Shown: positions 22,206-34,282 of the stretch, one piece after another | Layout: every line of letters begins with the position of its first letter | How positions within the stretch are numbered: the first letter of the stretch is position 1 | Assembly: GCA_018857735.1 (NCBI GenBank) | Contig: JABMCL010003290.1 | Span: 1 to 64,000, forward strand | Direction: 5' to 3' | DNA length: 64,000 nucleotides | Origin: Alviniconcha marisindica | Taxonomy: Eukaryota; Mollusca; Gastropoda; Provannidae | The notes under the pieces: model-generated | What the model saw: only the letters and a program-made list of their open reading frames with translations | Told to the model about the DNA's origin: nothing | The model's database searches: none | Translations under genes and position numbers: made by a program

Positions 22206-23228
22206 TGAAAATTTACTTCTCATTTTGTGTGAATGTTTTTTGCTAAACATAAGTGATGCAGATAAATTCATCTGCTTTCAACTGATGTGTAAAACTAAAA
22301 TCAACAAACTTTTCAAACATTGAACTTCAAAACAAACAAGATGGGCCAACAATATGTCGGTCCTTACTTTTCATACAACCCACACTATGCCACCTTATTT
22401 CACCAGTTAAGATGAACACATACCAGAAAACAAATCAGCAATCAGTCAGATGTACCAGCTGTTCTTTGTTTGACCAGTACTCAAAACACCCCTAAAAACT
22501 AGTTATAAAAAAAAAAAATGCAGCACAGAGAAAGAGAGAGAGATTGTGTGTGCCATGCACATGCATGTGTGGGAGTGTGTATGTGTTCTAAATGGGGAAG
22601 GGAGCAATGTATCTGTATAGTCTAGTAGTCTAGTAGTTGTACATGTATCTGACTGGTTACTGTGAATGTCTGACTGGTTTCCATGAACCACTTTCACCAC
22701 CTTATAGATGTCACACCGGTTTTAAAAATGTCTAGCATGATCACTTATCATTAGTCATTTTCAGTAGAGCTGTCTTGGTTCTATATGACATGGAATGATG
22801 GATCGTACGCAAACTGGGAAGGTCAGAGCAGCTCATGGGAATTCACGTTGGTGAAGAACTGCCATAGAACTATTTTCTCAATGCCTTTTGCCTTTTAGAC
22901 AGGAATGAACTGGACAGTAGTTGTTAGGGTTGCTGTAGTCAAGAGTTGACTTTTTGAGAGGTGGTTTAATCAGTTAATGACATATGGAATACTGACAACA
23001 GAGGAACCAGACAACAAACTGTCATTAACTATGTGACTTATTACATGGAGATTGTTATATTTTTATGTGTAGAACAAATAAAATGACTGTGTAAAAAAAA
23101 GTCTAAAGCCGATGAACAAAGCCGATGATTAGAAAAAACAAAGACTAATCAGTTCCAGGTATCGTGTTCAGAAATACAAAACATTTGGTTACAAATTGGC
23201 TCTGCAAATTGCCTTAATCTCAAATAAT

Positions 23229-23312
23229 ACACACATGCAAATGCCAATGAAAAAACAGAGCAATTTGTTTACACACATGCAAATGCCAATGAAAAGCCAG
23301 AGCAATTTGTTA
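23229..23312 (+). repeat. 42-bp tandem duplication
   Basis: Two units of ACACACATGCAAATGCCAAT plus AGAGCAATTTGTT differ at only a few positions. Confidence 0.9.
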
Positions 23313-25412
23313 AGTGATCTATCACTTAGCCACATCATCAGTGGCTGCTGTGATGGTATGTTGGGGCTCTTGACCACCCTCTTCCAAGCTCCAGTCAACA
23401 CTGATATTCAGAGATGCTACTGGATACTGGCTTGTACTGATACAATAGAATGCCAGATATTGTATGTATATGGAACAAACATACATTGACTCAAGTGCTT
23501 GTAACTAGATGTTGGAGGAAGAAAAGGAGGCAGTTGCATGCCTCTCAGTGATGTCACAACCTTGCTTCTATCTTCACTAAAATTGTGTGGCAAATCTGAT
23601 GCAGCAAGACTGTGTTCGGCTGTCACTTTCCACACTTTTCAGCAAATAAAACACATGTTGGGCAAAATCAAGCTGTCAAATAGTGTGTTTTTTAAACAAC
23701 TAATCTAAGCCTACCATGGTTTTTTGTTGTTGCTGTTGATTTTTGTGTTTTTTGACTAAGCAGGGTAAAAATTTAAAGTGTGATTTTTTTCATGTTATTA
23801 TTTACAAATCAAAGTTTGGCATCTCTTGTGTACATAAATATAAGACATCAATTGACAAGGTGACAGGAACTTGGTTACTTGTGCATTATGTTACATCATT
23901 AGCCAGTCTCACATGTTGCAGAAGACACCAGAAATGCATGAGTAGAGTTGGCTTAGTGGCCAGTTTGACTCTTGCCTTTTTTATTATACCAATTTTTCTA
24001 ATTAATGAAGGAATATATCTGTTACTTCTTCCCCTTTTAATTTAAAAAAACAAACTTTCCCGCCTCTTTAACAAGTTTTGCTTTAAAATGTCTTTTTTGA
24101 AGTACAGACATGCACGAAATAGATCACACATTTCTTTTCCTTAGTTTTCTTTTCTTTTGTAAAGTAGTTTAGAGGGGAGGTGGGGTGGGGGTGGGGGTGG
24201 GGGGATGTGTTGCACTAACTTGTTTTGAACTGTATATATATATGAGCCTGTGACAAAAGGCGCTCCCGCTTAACCCGGGTCTCTTTGTATACTCCTATTT
24301 ATTTTCATCTTACTACAGTTACACAAAACTGTGGTTGCTTTTATTCAGTATGCATTGATGAGTAGTTAAAGTAAAAATTGGCAGCTTTGGTCACCAAGAG
24401 GAGGATTAAAAACAAAAATATCTGACGAAAATCGATGAAAAGCGGCTCCGGAAAGTGGGACAACGTGGGTTGTTCGATTTCAGCTGAAAACAGCAACTAA
24501 CCAGCTGAACTATTCTTCACAACTTGTGACTACTGAATAAACTAACTTTAGTATCCAGTCAAATTGCAAGCCATGTGTGAAGTTTCATACCCAAAAAAAC
24601 AAAATTGAAAATACATTGGACGTTCATAACAGACTGTGTCCAAAATTCCGATATGTTTAAAGATCGTCTGCTAACATCTGCCATTGCATTCACTTCTCAT
24701 ATTTGCATATCAATCACACATCGAAAAGCAATCAATGTTTTTACTGGGGGCATTTTTGTGTTTAACTTTTTTTACCCAGAAGTGAAAAATCTCAAACTTT
24801 GTCCATTTGTTACGAACGTCCTTTTGCAAATTTTATCAACATTGAAAACATTTAATTACTGCTGACCGCTTCTAAAACTACCACTGGCCTTCCTGTTGAC
24901 ATCTCATGGCCGCTTGTTGCTGACAATGGTCTCGTTGAAGGGGTGGCAGTGAGTATTCTGTGTCCGGTTATTTGGTTTTGTTACAAACATCTTAAATGTT
25001 ACGAACGTCCCACATAATTGTAGAATTTCTGTCCTCATCATATATTTTCCCAAACAAATGCTTTGTTAGCAACTAGTAAGTGTTATAAATGGCATTGGTA
25101 GTGTACTTTTGTTTACTTATCGTATTATGGTGGGAAGGAGGCAATTTCAGATTGTGGACAAAGTCTGTGACTGTGTCTGTATTATGTACGTCCAGATGGT
25201 CGCTGTGTTTTTTACTATGTTTGTCTGCAGTCCGTCTATGTCTGTAATTATTGCTGATTTAGCTAAGCAGTCAATTTAAAAGTTGAAATGGTTCACAGCT
25301 TACATTTTGGGTGGTTGTTTACAAACTTTTACTTCCGAATGGAGGCTTGTGCATATTAAACCAGTACTCTGTAAACTTTGTAGCAGGTGAGCATAACATG
25401 GACACAGTGCTA

Positions 25413-25424
25413 CCCCCCCCCCCC

Positions 25425-25461
<37 letters not shown>
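25413..25461. repeat. Poly(C) tract (one T)
   Basis: Forty-eight C with a single T at 25425, inside the TGAGCCTGTGAC element. Confidence 0.95.
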
Positions 25462-25945
25462 TTTGTTAGGGTTAGATTTTCTTACAATTAAATTTATTAT
25501 AAACATTTTCACTGCTCTTGTATAAATAGGGCATTTTAGGATTGTTACAGTCCAAAGTACATGTAGCATCTTTCTGTTTCCCTTTTTTACATACTGAAAA
25601 ATTTAATACAGGTATCTGACTTAAAGATGCCATACTTTGTGACCTGACTGCATTTTTAATGTTATGTTGTTTTTCTTTTAGTTTTAGTAAGCATACATTA
25701 GATGACGTCTGTCTGTCCCTGTCTGTATTAAATTCTGCTACTTTCGATAACTGTTGCAGGTTCTGCAAGTGTGCCAAGCAGAAAATCATGTATGGATCCA
25801 GTTCTTCATACACACAAAAAGGAAGCATATTCTTCAGGCATATCTTAGGAAAATTGGGATTTCTTGATTGCAAACAGAAAAAAAGTTTCCCTGACATTGA
25901 GTACAAAGTACTCCACTCAGACTCTGAGGCAGCAGTTTTTCACTG

Positions 25946-25961
25946 ACAGTGATTTTGACAG
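25946..25961. repeat. Target-site duplication of the Jockey-like LINE, left copy
   Basis: ACAGTGATTTTGACAG here corresponds to ACAGTGATTGACAG at 28970-28983, differing by a TT indel. It directly borders the LINE's (TTAC)n tail. Confidence 0.7.
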
Positions 25962-26158
25962 TAAGTAGGTAAGTAAGTAAGCTGGTGTTTTACACCCAGT
26001 CAACCAGTGCAGTTATATCAGGGTGATATACATCTCATATTATATATTTAATTTTTAATAATGTGTATGTCTTAAAATGGGTCTATATACAGTTTTAAAA
26101 CCATGCTTAAAAGGTGAAAACACAAACGTAACTAAAAATGATCTCAAATTTAAATTTT

Positions 26159-27330
26159 TCAAAAAATATTAATTTCTTTCAAAAAGTTAAAAATCTTCTC
26201 AGGTGAAATATCCTGAAACAACATGCGCAGTGATTTAGCTGTAAAGTGGCTCTCTCTTATTTCAATAAAATCCAAACAAGTAAGTAAAATATGCTCTATG
26301 GTTAAACATTTATCACATCTGATGCACACCAGCGGTTCCTCACCCTTCAATAAAAAGGAATGAGTAATAAAAGAATGACCAATGTGCAATCAGGCCACCA
26401 CAGTCTCTTTTTTTCTGCTTGTCCGAGGACAAACAATACATTCTTTTAATACTGGGAATATCTTATATCATTTATTTTCTCGGAACTCATCCCACTCAGC
26501 CTGCCACAGTTCTAAGATATATTTATTTGTGCGTGATTTTAGGTCTGAGAATGGGAGGAGCTCAACCGAGATGTCGCCATCAATGGCATCCTTAGCTGCA
26601 GAATCTGCAGCTGAATTTCCCCTAATGCCAACATAGCCGGGAACCCAGATGAAAACAATCTCTCTCCCCTCTCTTGTCATTTCTGTATATAATTCTAAAA
26701 TCTGAACTAAGACTGGATGATCATATTTTAGGTTAATATTGACTGTAACGATGAAAGGGAATCAGATAATATAAAAATATAAAAATCTTTGGAATAATAA
26801 ACATGTTTGAGAGCTAAAAGAATAGCCCTCAACTCTGCTGTATATACTGAACTGTTTGTCTGGAAGCTGACATGTAAAGGTTTTTTTTAATCGTTTAGTG
26901 GATACAGCCAGCAGAGCAACTCCTTCCTCTGTTTTAGAACCGTGGGTGAACAATTTTTCTGATAAAGGATATTCAGAGATAAGTTGTAAACAGAGCTGTT
27001 TATATATTTCTGGGTTTGTTGTATCTTTTTTGAAACTGGTTAGGTCAAAATGGACTGCAGGAACTGAAAGTTTCCAAGGGAAAATGTCCAACGAGGGAGC
27101 ATTGTCTACTAAATTTAGGTTAAGTTTGGATTTCTCCAAGTGGGGGAGAATGTGGATGCCAAGAGGTGGAACCTTTGACTCTGATTCTTCAAATAATTTG
27201 GTGTTTTGGGGTTCAAAAACACAGCTATAGGCTGGGTTTTCCGGCAGGGATTTGAGTTTAAGAACATAGTTTAAAGACAATTTTAATTGGTGAGTAGTTA
27301 ATGATGGTACATGTGCTTCTATGTATAGTT
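26159..27330 (-). pseudogene. Sense segment of the LINE: RNase H and distal zinc motif
   Basis: Three open blocks separated by shifts cover the ORF2 tail. The first (27330-26762) spans the RT-RNase H connection, with LNYVLKLKSLPENPAYSCVF, and the start of RNase H. The second (26680-26468) has WVPGYVGIRGNSAAD. The third (26389-26159) has ITHSFLLKGEEPLVCIRCDK and EHILLTC. RNase H is typical of the Jockey/I group of LINEs and absent from L2/CR1, which separates this family from the others here. Confidence 0.85.
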
Positions 27331-28969
27331 GCAAAAAAGCAATTAAAGAAAGGAAGAAAGCTCAGCAAAGATTTTTTCTAACCCAACACTGAGTAATGTT
27401 CAAAATTTTAAACTTTTAAGAGCCAAGGCTCGTCATGTTGTCAAACAACAAAAAAGGAACTCATGGAGGCATTTCTGTAATAAGTTAAATTCTAAAACAC
27501 AAACACAAAAGGTCTCGAAAGCTATTAGGAAAATAAAGGGTAAGGGTGGTTGTAATTCTATCATTTAAAAGTTAACGATAATCTCATTACCGATAAAAAG
27601 GAAGTGGCAGAAGTATTAGCTACAAATCTGTCAAAATATTCTTCGACGGAAAATTATTCTGATGAATTTCAGAGGATTAAAATGTTAAAAGAAAAACGAC
27701 GCCTGGACTTCTCTTCCAAAAATGAAGAGGAGTACAACCTACCTTTTTCAGTGACTGAATTGAGGCAATCATTACAGAGAGCCAACGATTCAGCCACCGG
27801 CTTAGACCAGGTCCACTACCAACTTTTAACACACCTCCCAAATTCTGCTCTATTCATCCTTTTAAAAGTATATAACCACATGTGGGAATCTGGCTGTTTT
27901 CCACCATCATGGCGTGAGGCGGTAGTTATCCCCATTCCCAAACCCGGTAAGGATCACTCAGATCCCGATAATTTCAGACCTATAGCATTAACCAGCTGTT
28001 TGTGTAAAATGATGGAGAGGATGATCAACGCTCGCCTTATGTGGTCCCTCAAGTCACAGGGTCTTCTTTCCGAGAAGCAGTGCGGCTTCAGGAAGAACCA
28101 CAGTACGTTGGATCATCCCGTTCATTTTAAAACATTTATTAGAAATGCCTTTGTTAAAAAAGAACATGTCTTAACCATTTTCTTTGACTTTGAGAAAGCT
28201 CACAACACAACGTGGAAGCACGGCATTCTGGCGGACCTCTGGGATCTCAGTTTCAGGGGCCACCTCCCAAGGTTTATTCAGAGCTTCCTGTCGGAACATT
28301 CTTTCAGGGTTAGAGTGGGTTCCACTCTTTCCAAGCTGCACAAGCAGGAGATGGGGTCCCGCAAGGTAGCGTCCTCTCTCCAGCCCTTTTCAGCATTAAA
28401 ATTAACAACATTGTTAAAGCTGTCTTAAAGGGAACTGACTGCTCCTTGTTTGTGGATGACTTTGCTTCGTGTGTGAGTGGAAAGATGTTAAACAGAGTGG
28501 AGAGAGCTATGCAGCTGTGTGTAAACAGTGTTCAGAAGTGGGTGTCTGAGAACGGCTTCAAGTTCTCCACCTCTAAGATGGTCTGTATTCATTTCCATCA
28601 ACAGTACGTTTTTTTCCCAGACCCTAACATTCTTCTGGGAAAAACACCTATAAAAGTAGTCAGAGAAGCAAAATTCCTTGGTGTTATCTTTGACACGAAA
28701 CTTACTTTTAAAAATCACATTCAATACCTTAAAACCTCCTGTCAGAAGGCTCTGGACATTCTTCATGTAGGGGACATACTGATTGGGGAGCTGATCGTAT
28801 CGTCCTGCTATGCCTTTACTGTTTGTTAGTCCGCTCCAAATTGGATTATGGATGCATTGTGTATGGATCGGCCCGTTGGTCGATTCTGAAACAATTGGAT
28901 CCGATCCACCATCAGGGCTTGCGAATCGCGTTGGGTGCTTTCCGCACATCTCCCGCTTAAAGTTTATAC
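27331..28969 (+). pseudogene. Inverted 5' segment of the LINE: linker and reverse transcriptase
   Basis: The plus strand reads a basic linker (CKKAIKERKKAQQRFF; LLRAKARHVVKQQKRNSWRH), then RT motifs: ATGLDQVHYQLL, WREAVVIPIPKPGKD, NFRPIALTSCLCKMMERMI, GFRKNHSTLD, TIFFDFEKAHNTTW and, after frame changes, LFVDDFASCV, KFLGVIFDTKLTFKNHI and ALGAFRTSP. The catalytic box is F-V-D-D, where F/YADD is usual. At least three frameshifts are visible (near 28350, 28790 and 27420), so it is dead. It is the middle of a Jockey-clade ORF2. Confidence 0.88.
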
Positions 28970-28983
28970 ACAGTGATTGACAG
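28970..28983. repeat. Target-site duplication of the Jockey-like LINE, right copy
   Basis: ACAGTGATTGACAG, matching 25946-25961 except for two T. Beyond it the TGAGCCTGTGAC element resumes. Confidence 0.7.
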
Positions 28984-30547
28984 ACAGGTTTAGTTTGAAA
29001 GGATTTTTTGTGTGTGTGTGTGCGTGTGTGTGTGTTTTGTGTGTGTGTTTTTTGGTGTGTTTTTGTTTTGTTTGGGGGGGGGGGGGGGCTTATAAATTTT
29101 CCTAAAGTTTTAATGTGATCTGCATGTTCAGAAAGTTACTCTTTTCACCTGTCATATAATACTGTTACTGTGCCTAGATTCACTACAGTTGTGTACTGTT
29201 TGTTCAGTCTGGGTGAAATAGTATGTTGGTTTTCATAGACTGTGTCCACTGCCATAGTGTTACATTCGTCCACTTAAACAAGTTGGAATGTGTGAATATG
29301 CCTCCTGCCTTGCATTTTTTTGCATTTATCATTACAGTGTACACTATGGAATAAAGTGTTCCTTGTTTGAAAACTTTACTCAAGCTGTTCTGTATTTGAA
29401 ATGATTATTTGTTGCTCTAGATTCTTGAGCGCAAAATATGGACACAGTGATTACATAATACTTACATTTAAAGCAGAATGTGTTTGTCCTAACTGCTCTG
29501 ATTTTATTACTAGCAGCTACTTAAATGCACCAGAAGCATTAAAATTGCATGCAAATGGTTTTTCTCTGTATTATTACAACAGTCACTGTGTCCATTGTTA
29601 CAAACATCCACACCTCACCTGACCCCAGTTTTTATGCCATACAGCAATTGCACACACTTGGATCAAAACCATTTTTTGATGATGGAAATAGTTGCTTGAA
29701 ACATACCACTTTCTAATGGCAAGACTGAAAATAGCTTATTGGGAGTTTGATTTTGAGGCAATGTGTCTCACTTTTGATCACGACCTTTTGTCACAGGCTC
29801 ATATATATGTCAGAGGGATATTTGTTTCTTGCTTTCTAAAGTTAATAACCAATAGCAATTAATTAGTAATCTGTCTCACGTGTTATGTAGACACCACCAC
29901 AAGTACAAAAGGATATAAGAATCACACACTTGAACCATTCACTAATAAACTTAATAAACAAGTATATTCATTACAAAAGCAATGTTCTTTCCATTTTTTT
30001 ATTTATTGAAACCAGTACTGACCCCTGCTTTAGATATCAGGATGGCCAAGAGTGGCAGCAATCTAGTCTACAGTCACCTAAATGATATCCTCTCTCACCT
30101 AACATTTTGACAGGTGATACCAGTGATATTAGATATTACCAACCATGTTTTCCTTTTAAAAGTTCAACTTGTATCATATCCCAAGCAGCCACTCCTTTAA
30201 AACATTTTTTAATGTCAGGAGGACACTGAGCAGAACAGCATGCCAATGGGGTGTGTGTGTATGTGGGGGGAGGGGGTGGGGTGCTGGTATGCAATGGAAA
30301 GAAAAGAGTAGATTAGACCTGTCAATATCAAAATGCCCAAAACATGGACATGGGACAAGAGTGACATCTTGCAGAGATCTACATCAAAGTATCACGATCA
30401 GAATCTACTCATATCACTGCTGCTGCTGTTAAATTTATGATGATGATAATGGTACTTAAGATAATGATCATCATGCCTAGTCACAATAACCAAATTATGA
30501 TAATGATGACAATCACCAGATACAACAATTTATATTACCATACTCAC

Positions 30548-30762
30548 TTAACAAAGGCAGCAGTGGATCCTGAGAAAGGAAGAGTCGGGGAATGTTGCTG
30601 GTAATCATTGCCACGATCAAAGCCAGCTTGTCCAGGCACATCAGGCACACTGGGAGTAAGCTTTCCCTGGCTGCTGACCCATTGCATTCCATTGTCCAAG
30701 TAGTGAAAGAAAGCAAAGGAAGACACACCATCTGTCACCAGCACCAGCTGGAAGGTGTTCAC
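30548..30762 (-). CDS. nid: Nidogen-like gene, NIDO domain exon 3 of those seen
   Basis: This is the most diagnostic NIDO exon. It starts VNTFQLVLVTDGVSSFAFF and continues with YLDNGMQW, then VPDVPGQAGFDRGN and LPFSGSTAAFV. The pattern 'NTFQ.VL.TDG..SF..F.Y....MQW' and 'AGFD.GN.......LP.SG' is the conserved C-terminal half of the NIDO fold. The acceptor is gtgcag ending at 30763 and the donor is a perfect GTGAGT starting at 30547. Length is 215 nt, running from phase 0 to phase 2. The reading frame is uninterrupted and codon use is ordinary compared with the AT-rich surroundings. The following intron (about 13.7 kb) carries a 5.6-kb TIR element with a nested LINE. Confidence 0.95.
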
Positions 30763-31429
30763 CTGCACATATCAAGTCACTAGCAGTCTTTCACACTTAA
30801 AGCATGTACCAGTAGGGTTCATAACAAATTCCCTCACAATAAGTTCTATTTTCTTAAACTTGTAGCAACCAGCCCAAGGAATAGGCCACACACCTGTGCA
30901 TTCATCAAAGATGTCCCAAACTGGTCTACATAAGGAAGACTGGACAAAATTGTAAAAAAAAGAAAAAAAAGGCAGGTCATGTGGTGAGAAAGCCAGAGGA
31001 CAGTTTTTAAGGTTCTCCATGAAAAAAGACTATCTACTCCTGAAAACAAATACAAAGCCTCATTTCTGTCCTCTGCTTTGTTGGCTTTTAATCAAAATTA
31101 TAACAGTCATTAACCATGTATGCCTGTATCAGTGTATGTCAGGATGTCTGATGAGGACGGTAACTTTCAAAGGGAGGGGCGTTGGGGGGGGGACATCTGT
31201 ACCTAATGATTTTATTTAACTAGAGAGTTTTCAGTTTTGGTCTTTCAGATGTAACATATTTCAGGACAATTTGTGTTTGCTAGGTTATATAAATTGAGAG
31301 ACAGGGTGTGTACGTATATGAGCATGTGCGTGGGTGTTTGTTTGTGTGTGTGTGTGTGCATGGAGGGGAGGGGGGCGGGACCCTGAATTATTAAGATACT
31401 ATTTAAATTAAATTCTTGGTTGTGCTTTA

Positions 31430-31500
31430 ATGTATGAGGTAAATGACAACTTTAATTTCCTGCTGGGATGAATAAAGTATATTGCTATTATTACTGTAGG
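31430..31500 (+). repeat. L2-like LINE 3' end
   Basis: GACAACTTTAATTTCCTGCT, GGGATGAATAAAGTATATTG and an (ATT)-like end match the tail of the L2-like LINE at 37838-38945 in the other orientation. Confidence 0.75.
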
Positions 31501-32009
31501 GGCTAGGAAAATTGTGCAACACCTGGTTACGCAGAAGTGGCAAGCAAAAACACACAGCTTGCAATATTCAGTAATAAAAATGATAATAATGGAGATTTTG
31601 ATAATGTGCAACTGTGCAATACTGCAAAAAACAGAGACCATAAAAAGCATTTTTTAAGCAAAAACAGCGTTGTCTGTCTACAGAACAGGAACTCAAGCCT
31701 TACGATCTGTCACTGAAAAGCATGAAAAAACAATTCTGTCACATGAGTGAGTATCAAAGCCCTGTTACAAATAAACACATTGTCAATAACACACCCACAT
31801 TAGGCAGGCCCATGTTTGCTGCAAGTGGCAACAGGATGGCAGAGATCTGTGTACAATAGATAGCACAATGGGGCCTCTCTGTGAAACCACCTGACCACCA
31901 TGCTGATTCCCTTTGCCACCGCTCACTCAGTTTACAGCTGTATCACTGACCAAGACCAAAAAAACACAAAAACACAGTGATCTTATGACTTATAATGCTA
32001 TGTGTCTAT

Positions 32010-32740
32010 TGGGCGGTTCAGGCAGGGTTGTTAACTCCCTTGACTTTTGCCCGCCCCGCTTATGTCCCTTGGCTGCTTTTACTTCCGGTGCGTACTTTCT
32101 TCACAATGGAAGGCGGTGACAGTAAATTTGCGAATTTTACACTGCCAACTTTAAAGGATTTTTTTATAGGCCCGTAGTCAGAATATGTCTGGCCACAAGC
32201 AATAACTTGTTGCTCATGCTATTGGGCGATTTAGCGAAGCTGGTTTGCTAGAGTGAATATGCTTTGTAATCTTTCATGCAAAAAGTCGCGAGGGGTCGCA
32301 GCGCACTTCCGGGCAGATTTCTGAGGAGGCGTTGCTTCACGCTGTGTATAACAGTGGAAGTTGAACCTAGAATTGCGAAGCAGTACAAATGCCAATACTG
32401 TTGCAGTTGCAAAAATTACCATGGAAAGGGGATGGAGGGTGGAAAGAAAGTGTCTTTGCGTTGTTTTTTGGCTGACCAGAAGATCGTGAGTTCGAATGCA
32501 TTTTGGGGCATCCTGTAGCACGAGCAACAAGTTATTGCTTATTGCCACAAAACTGCGATCTTCAGGTCAGCCAAAAAATGACAGAAAGACACTTTTTTCC
32601 CACCCTCCATCCCCTTTCCACAGTATTTTTTGCAATTGCAACAGTGCTGGCATTTGCATTGCTTCGCAATTCTAGGTTCAACTTCCATTGTTATACACAG
32701 CGTGAAGCAACGCCTACTCAGAAATCGTGCTCAATTCAGC
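32010..32740. mobile_element. Rearranged MITE of the TTGGGCGRTTCAG family (snap-back)
   Basis: Compared with the intact copy at 33548-34047, this locus has the left part forward (32010-32220), then an inverted right part (32221-32545) starting with its TIR TTGGGCGATTTAG, then the same region forward again (32550-32726). As a result 32325-32490 and 32556-32726 are complementary over about 170 bp with a spacer of about 65 bp. The left part keeps a short open start, MEGGDSKFANFTLPTLKDFF. Confidence 0.8.
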
Positions 32741-33547
32741 TTGTGCTTATCAGACTGAAAATGCACTGCCTTTCAGCAGATGAATTTTCTTTTTTTCTGT
32801 CTTCAAAATAATGTTAATATCCCAATGTTGATGAACTTGACCCACCCTACAGTGTGAGAAGCAAGTTAAAAGATAACTAATTTAGAAGCTGGTTAGGTTT
32901 GCAGAAAAACCTACTTAGCTTGTGGAAGAGTCAAAAAGCTACTTTGAAACTGCCAGCAGTAGTCTTTTGTTGGAACCAATAACATAAATAATGATGTAAA
33001 CAAAGACGGAGGTAGGATAACAAAGCAGCAGCAGAGAAAAACCAACAACTATTACATTGAAAATTGTAATTATTAATCAACCAATCAATCAGTCAGCATG
33101 GCGTTATTGTCACATGTCAAATACCAATGCATATGACATGGTGTTGAGAGCATTCATAATCAGATACACATTCACAATAACATGCTAATGTGTGTGTGTG
33201 GGCATGTATGTAATAAGGACTAACATAATTACACTGCAAGAGCATAATTAAGCTCTGCTACTATTAGTATCAACATGTTGCCAAACTCAGGTGACATATA
33301 TGTGATTAGCTGATCAAGACACACAGACAAGATGCACCTTTTGACCTCACTCTCAAATACTGCAACAACTCAGAATAATTTGCTTCCTCCTCACTGATGA
33401 ATAAATGATGTGACCTGACGGAACAGTTTGCAAAAAAGCAAAGAGTGTTACATTTCTTAATTTCCTAAGTAATAGGTGCACTTTGTTCTAACGCAACTGA
33501 CTCAATGACAAAAACTTACCAACTTTGCAAGGGCACCAGTCTTTTTT

Positions 33548-34047
33548 ATTGGGCGATTCAGGCGGGATTGTTAACTCCCTTGACTTTTGCCTGGCATCGC
33601 TTAACTCTCTTGGCTGCTTTTACTTCCAGTGCGTACTTTCTTCACAATGGAAGGCGGTGACAGTGAATTTGCAAATTTTACACTGCCAACGTTAAAGGCC
33701 CATAGTCATAATGTGTCCGGCAATAAGCCTGTGCTCCTGCTATAGGATGCCCCCAAATGCATTTTTTCTATTAACTCATGATCTTCTGGTCAGCCAAAAA
33801 ATGATGCAAAGACAAGTTTTTTCCACCCTCCATCCCCTTTCCACAGTAAATTTTGCAACTGCAACAGTATTGGCATTAGTACCGCTTCACAATTCTAGGT
33901 TCAACTTCCACTGTTATACACAGCGTGAAGCAACGCCTACTCAGAAATCGGCCTGGAAGTGCGCTGCGACCTCTCACGACTTCTTGCATGAAAGATTACA
34001 AAGGGCATTCACTCGTGCAAACCAGCTTCACTGAACCGCCCAATAGC
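33548..34047 (+). mobile_element. MITE with TTGGGCGATTCAG ends, 500 bp
   Basis: The ends ATTGGGCGATTCAG and CTGAACCGCCCAAT are inverted repeats flanked by TA-like bases (TT/TAG). The interior matches the rearranged locus at 32010-32740. An ATG near 33649 starts MEGG.. and then a SAP-like FANFTLPTLK, perhaps the remnant of a transposase gene start. No further coding region. Confidence 0.82.
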
Positions 34048-34282
34048 TAGCTGTGTGATAAATAATCATTGTGCATGGTTGTAACAGTAAGCAGCTGTGA
34101 AGTTTTTTGTTCAATCAATGACACAGAAAACTGCTCTCTGTCTTTGCTGAACTGGTAACTGTTAGGGCAAATAAAACTCCTAAATAGTAAATGTCAGCCA
34201 ATAAGTCTTCAAACACACTGGCACCATCTCACTTTTGTCAGACCAAACAGCATATTTTTGTAGTATGCCACTGAGTAGGTGG

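Larger units (their letters stand above)
25962..28969 (-). mobile_element. Jockey-like LINE with 5' inversion (twin priming)
   Basis: The LINE is inserted on the minus strand, with its (TTAC)n tail at 25962-25985 and conserved 3' end to about 26030. The sense segment (27330 down to about 26160) encodes the end of ORF2: YIEAHVPSLTTHQLKL, an RNase H domain with a KLFTHGSKTEEGVALLAV strand and FIWVPGYVGIRGNSAADSAA, then CIRCDKCLTIEHILLTC. The 5' part (27331-28969) is inverted and reads on the plus strand. The two parts meet at the same point of the protein (SLY/YIEA) with overlap of about TATACA. The element is 5'-truncated within the endonuclease-RT linker. Confidence 0.88.
24243..29801. mobile_element. 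TIR DNA transposon, TGAGCCTGTGAC family, split by a LINE
   Basis: The left end TGAGCCTGTGACAAAAGG follows (TA)n, and the right end CCTTTTGTCACAGGCTCA precedes (TA)n, an exact 18-bp inverted repeat. Without the nested LINE the element is about 2.5 kb. A motif near GTTACGAACGTCC recurs at 24809 and 24998, inverted at 24618, and as variants near 24980, 25186, 29259 and 29597, often near 'TGTGTCC'. The TIR shares TGACAAAAGG with the TGACTTAG family. Short reading frames at 25470-25946 show no known domain. No transposase recognised. Confidence 0.85.
16897..30547 (-). other. Nidogen intron, TE-rich (about 13.7 kb)
   Basis: This intron lies between the two distal NIDO exons. It contains a SINE, a TTAA-flanked long-TIR element, three LINE fragments, a nested MITE complex and the 24243-29801 TIR element carrying an inverted LINE. 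The stretch 22300-23200 shows only simple sequence and a possible retro-tail near 23062-23098 (AATAAA followed after 14 bp by A8). The stretch 23320-24200 shows nothing I recognise apart from a G-rich run at 24176-24204. Confidence 0.8.

Noticed and set aside
25472..25946. 144-residue minus-strand and 95-residue plus-strand frames
   Set aside because: They overlap each other on opposite strands, lack recognisable domains and lie in a decayed transposon.
32470..32492. tRNA-like ACCAGAAGATCGTGAGTTCG in the MITE
   Set aside because: It resembles the anticodon/T-arm part of tRNA-derived SINEs, but the region belongs to the TTGGGCG MITE family and no box A is present.
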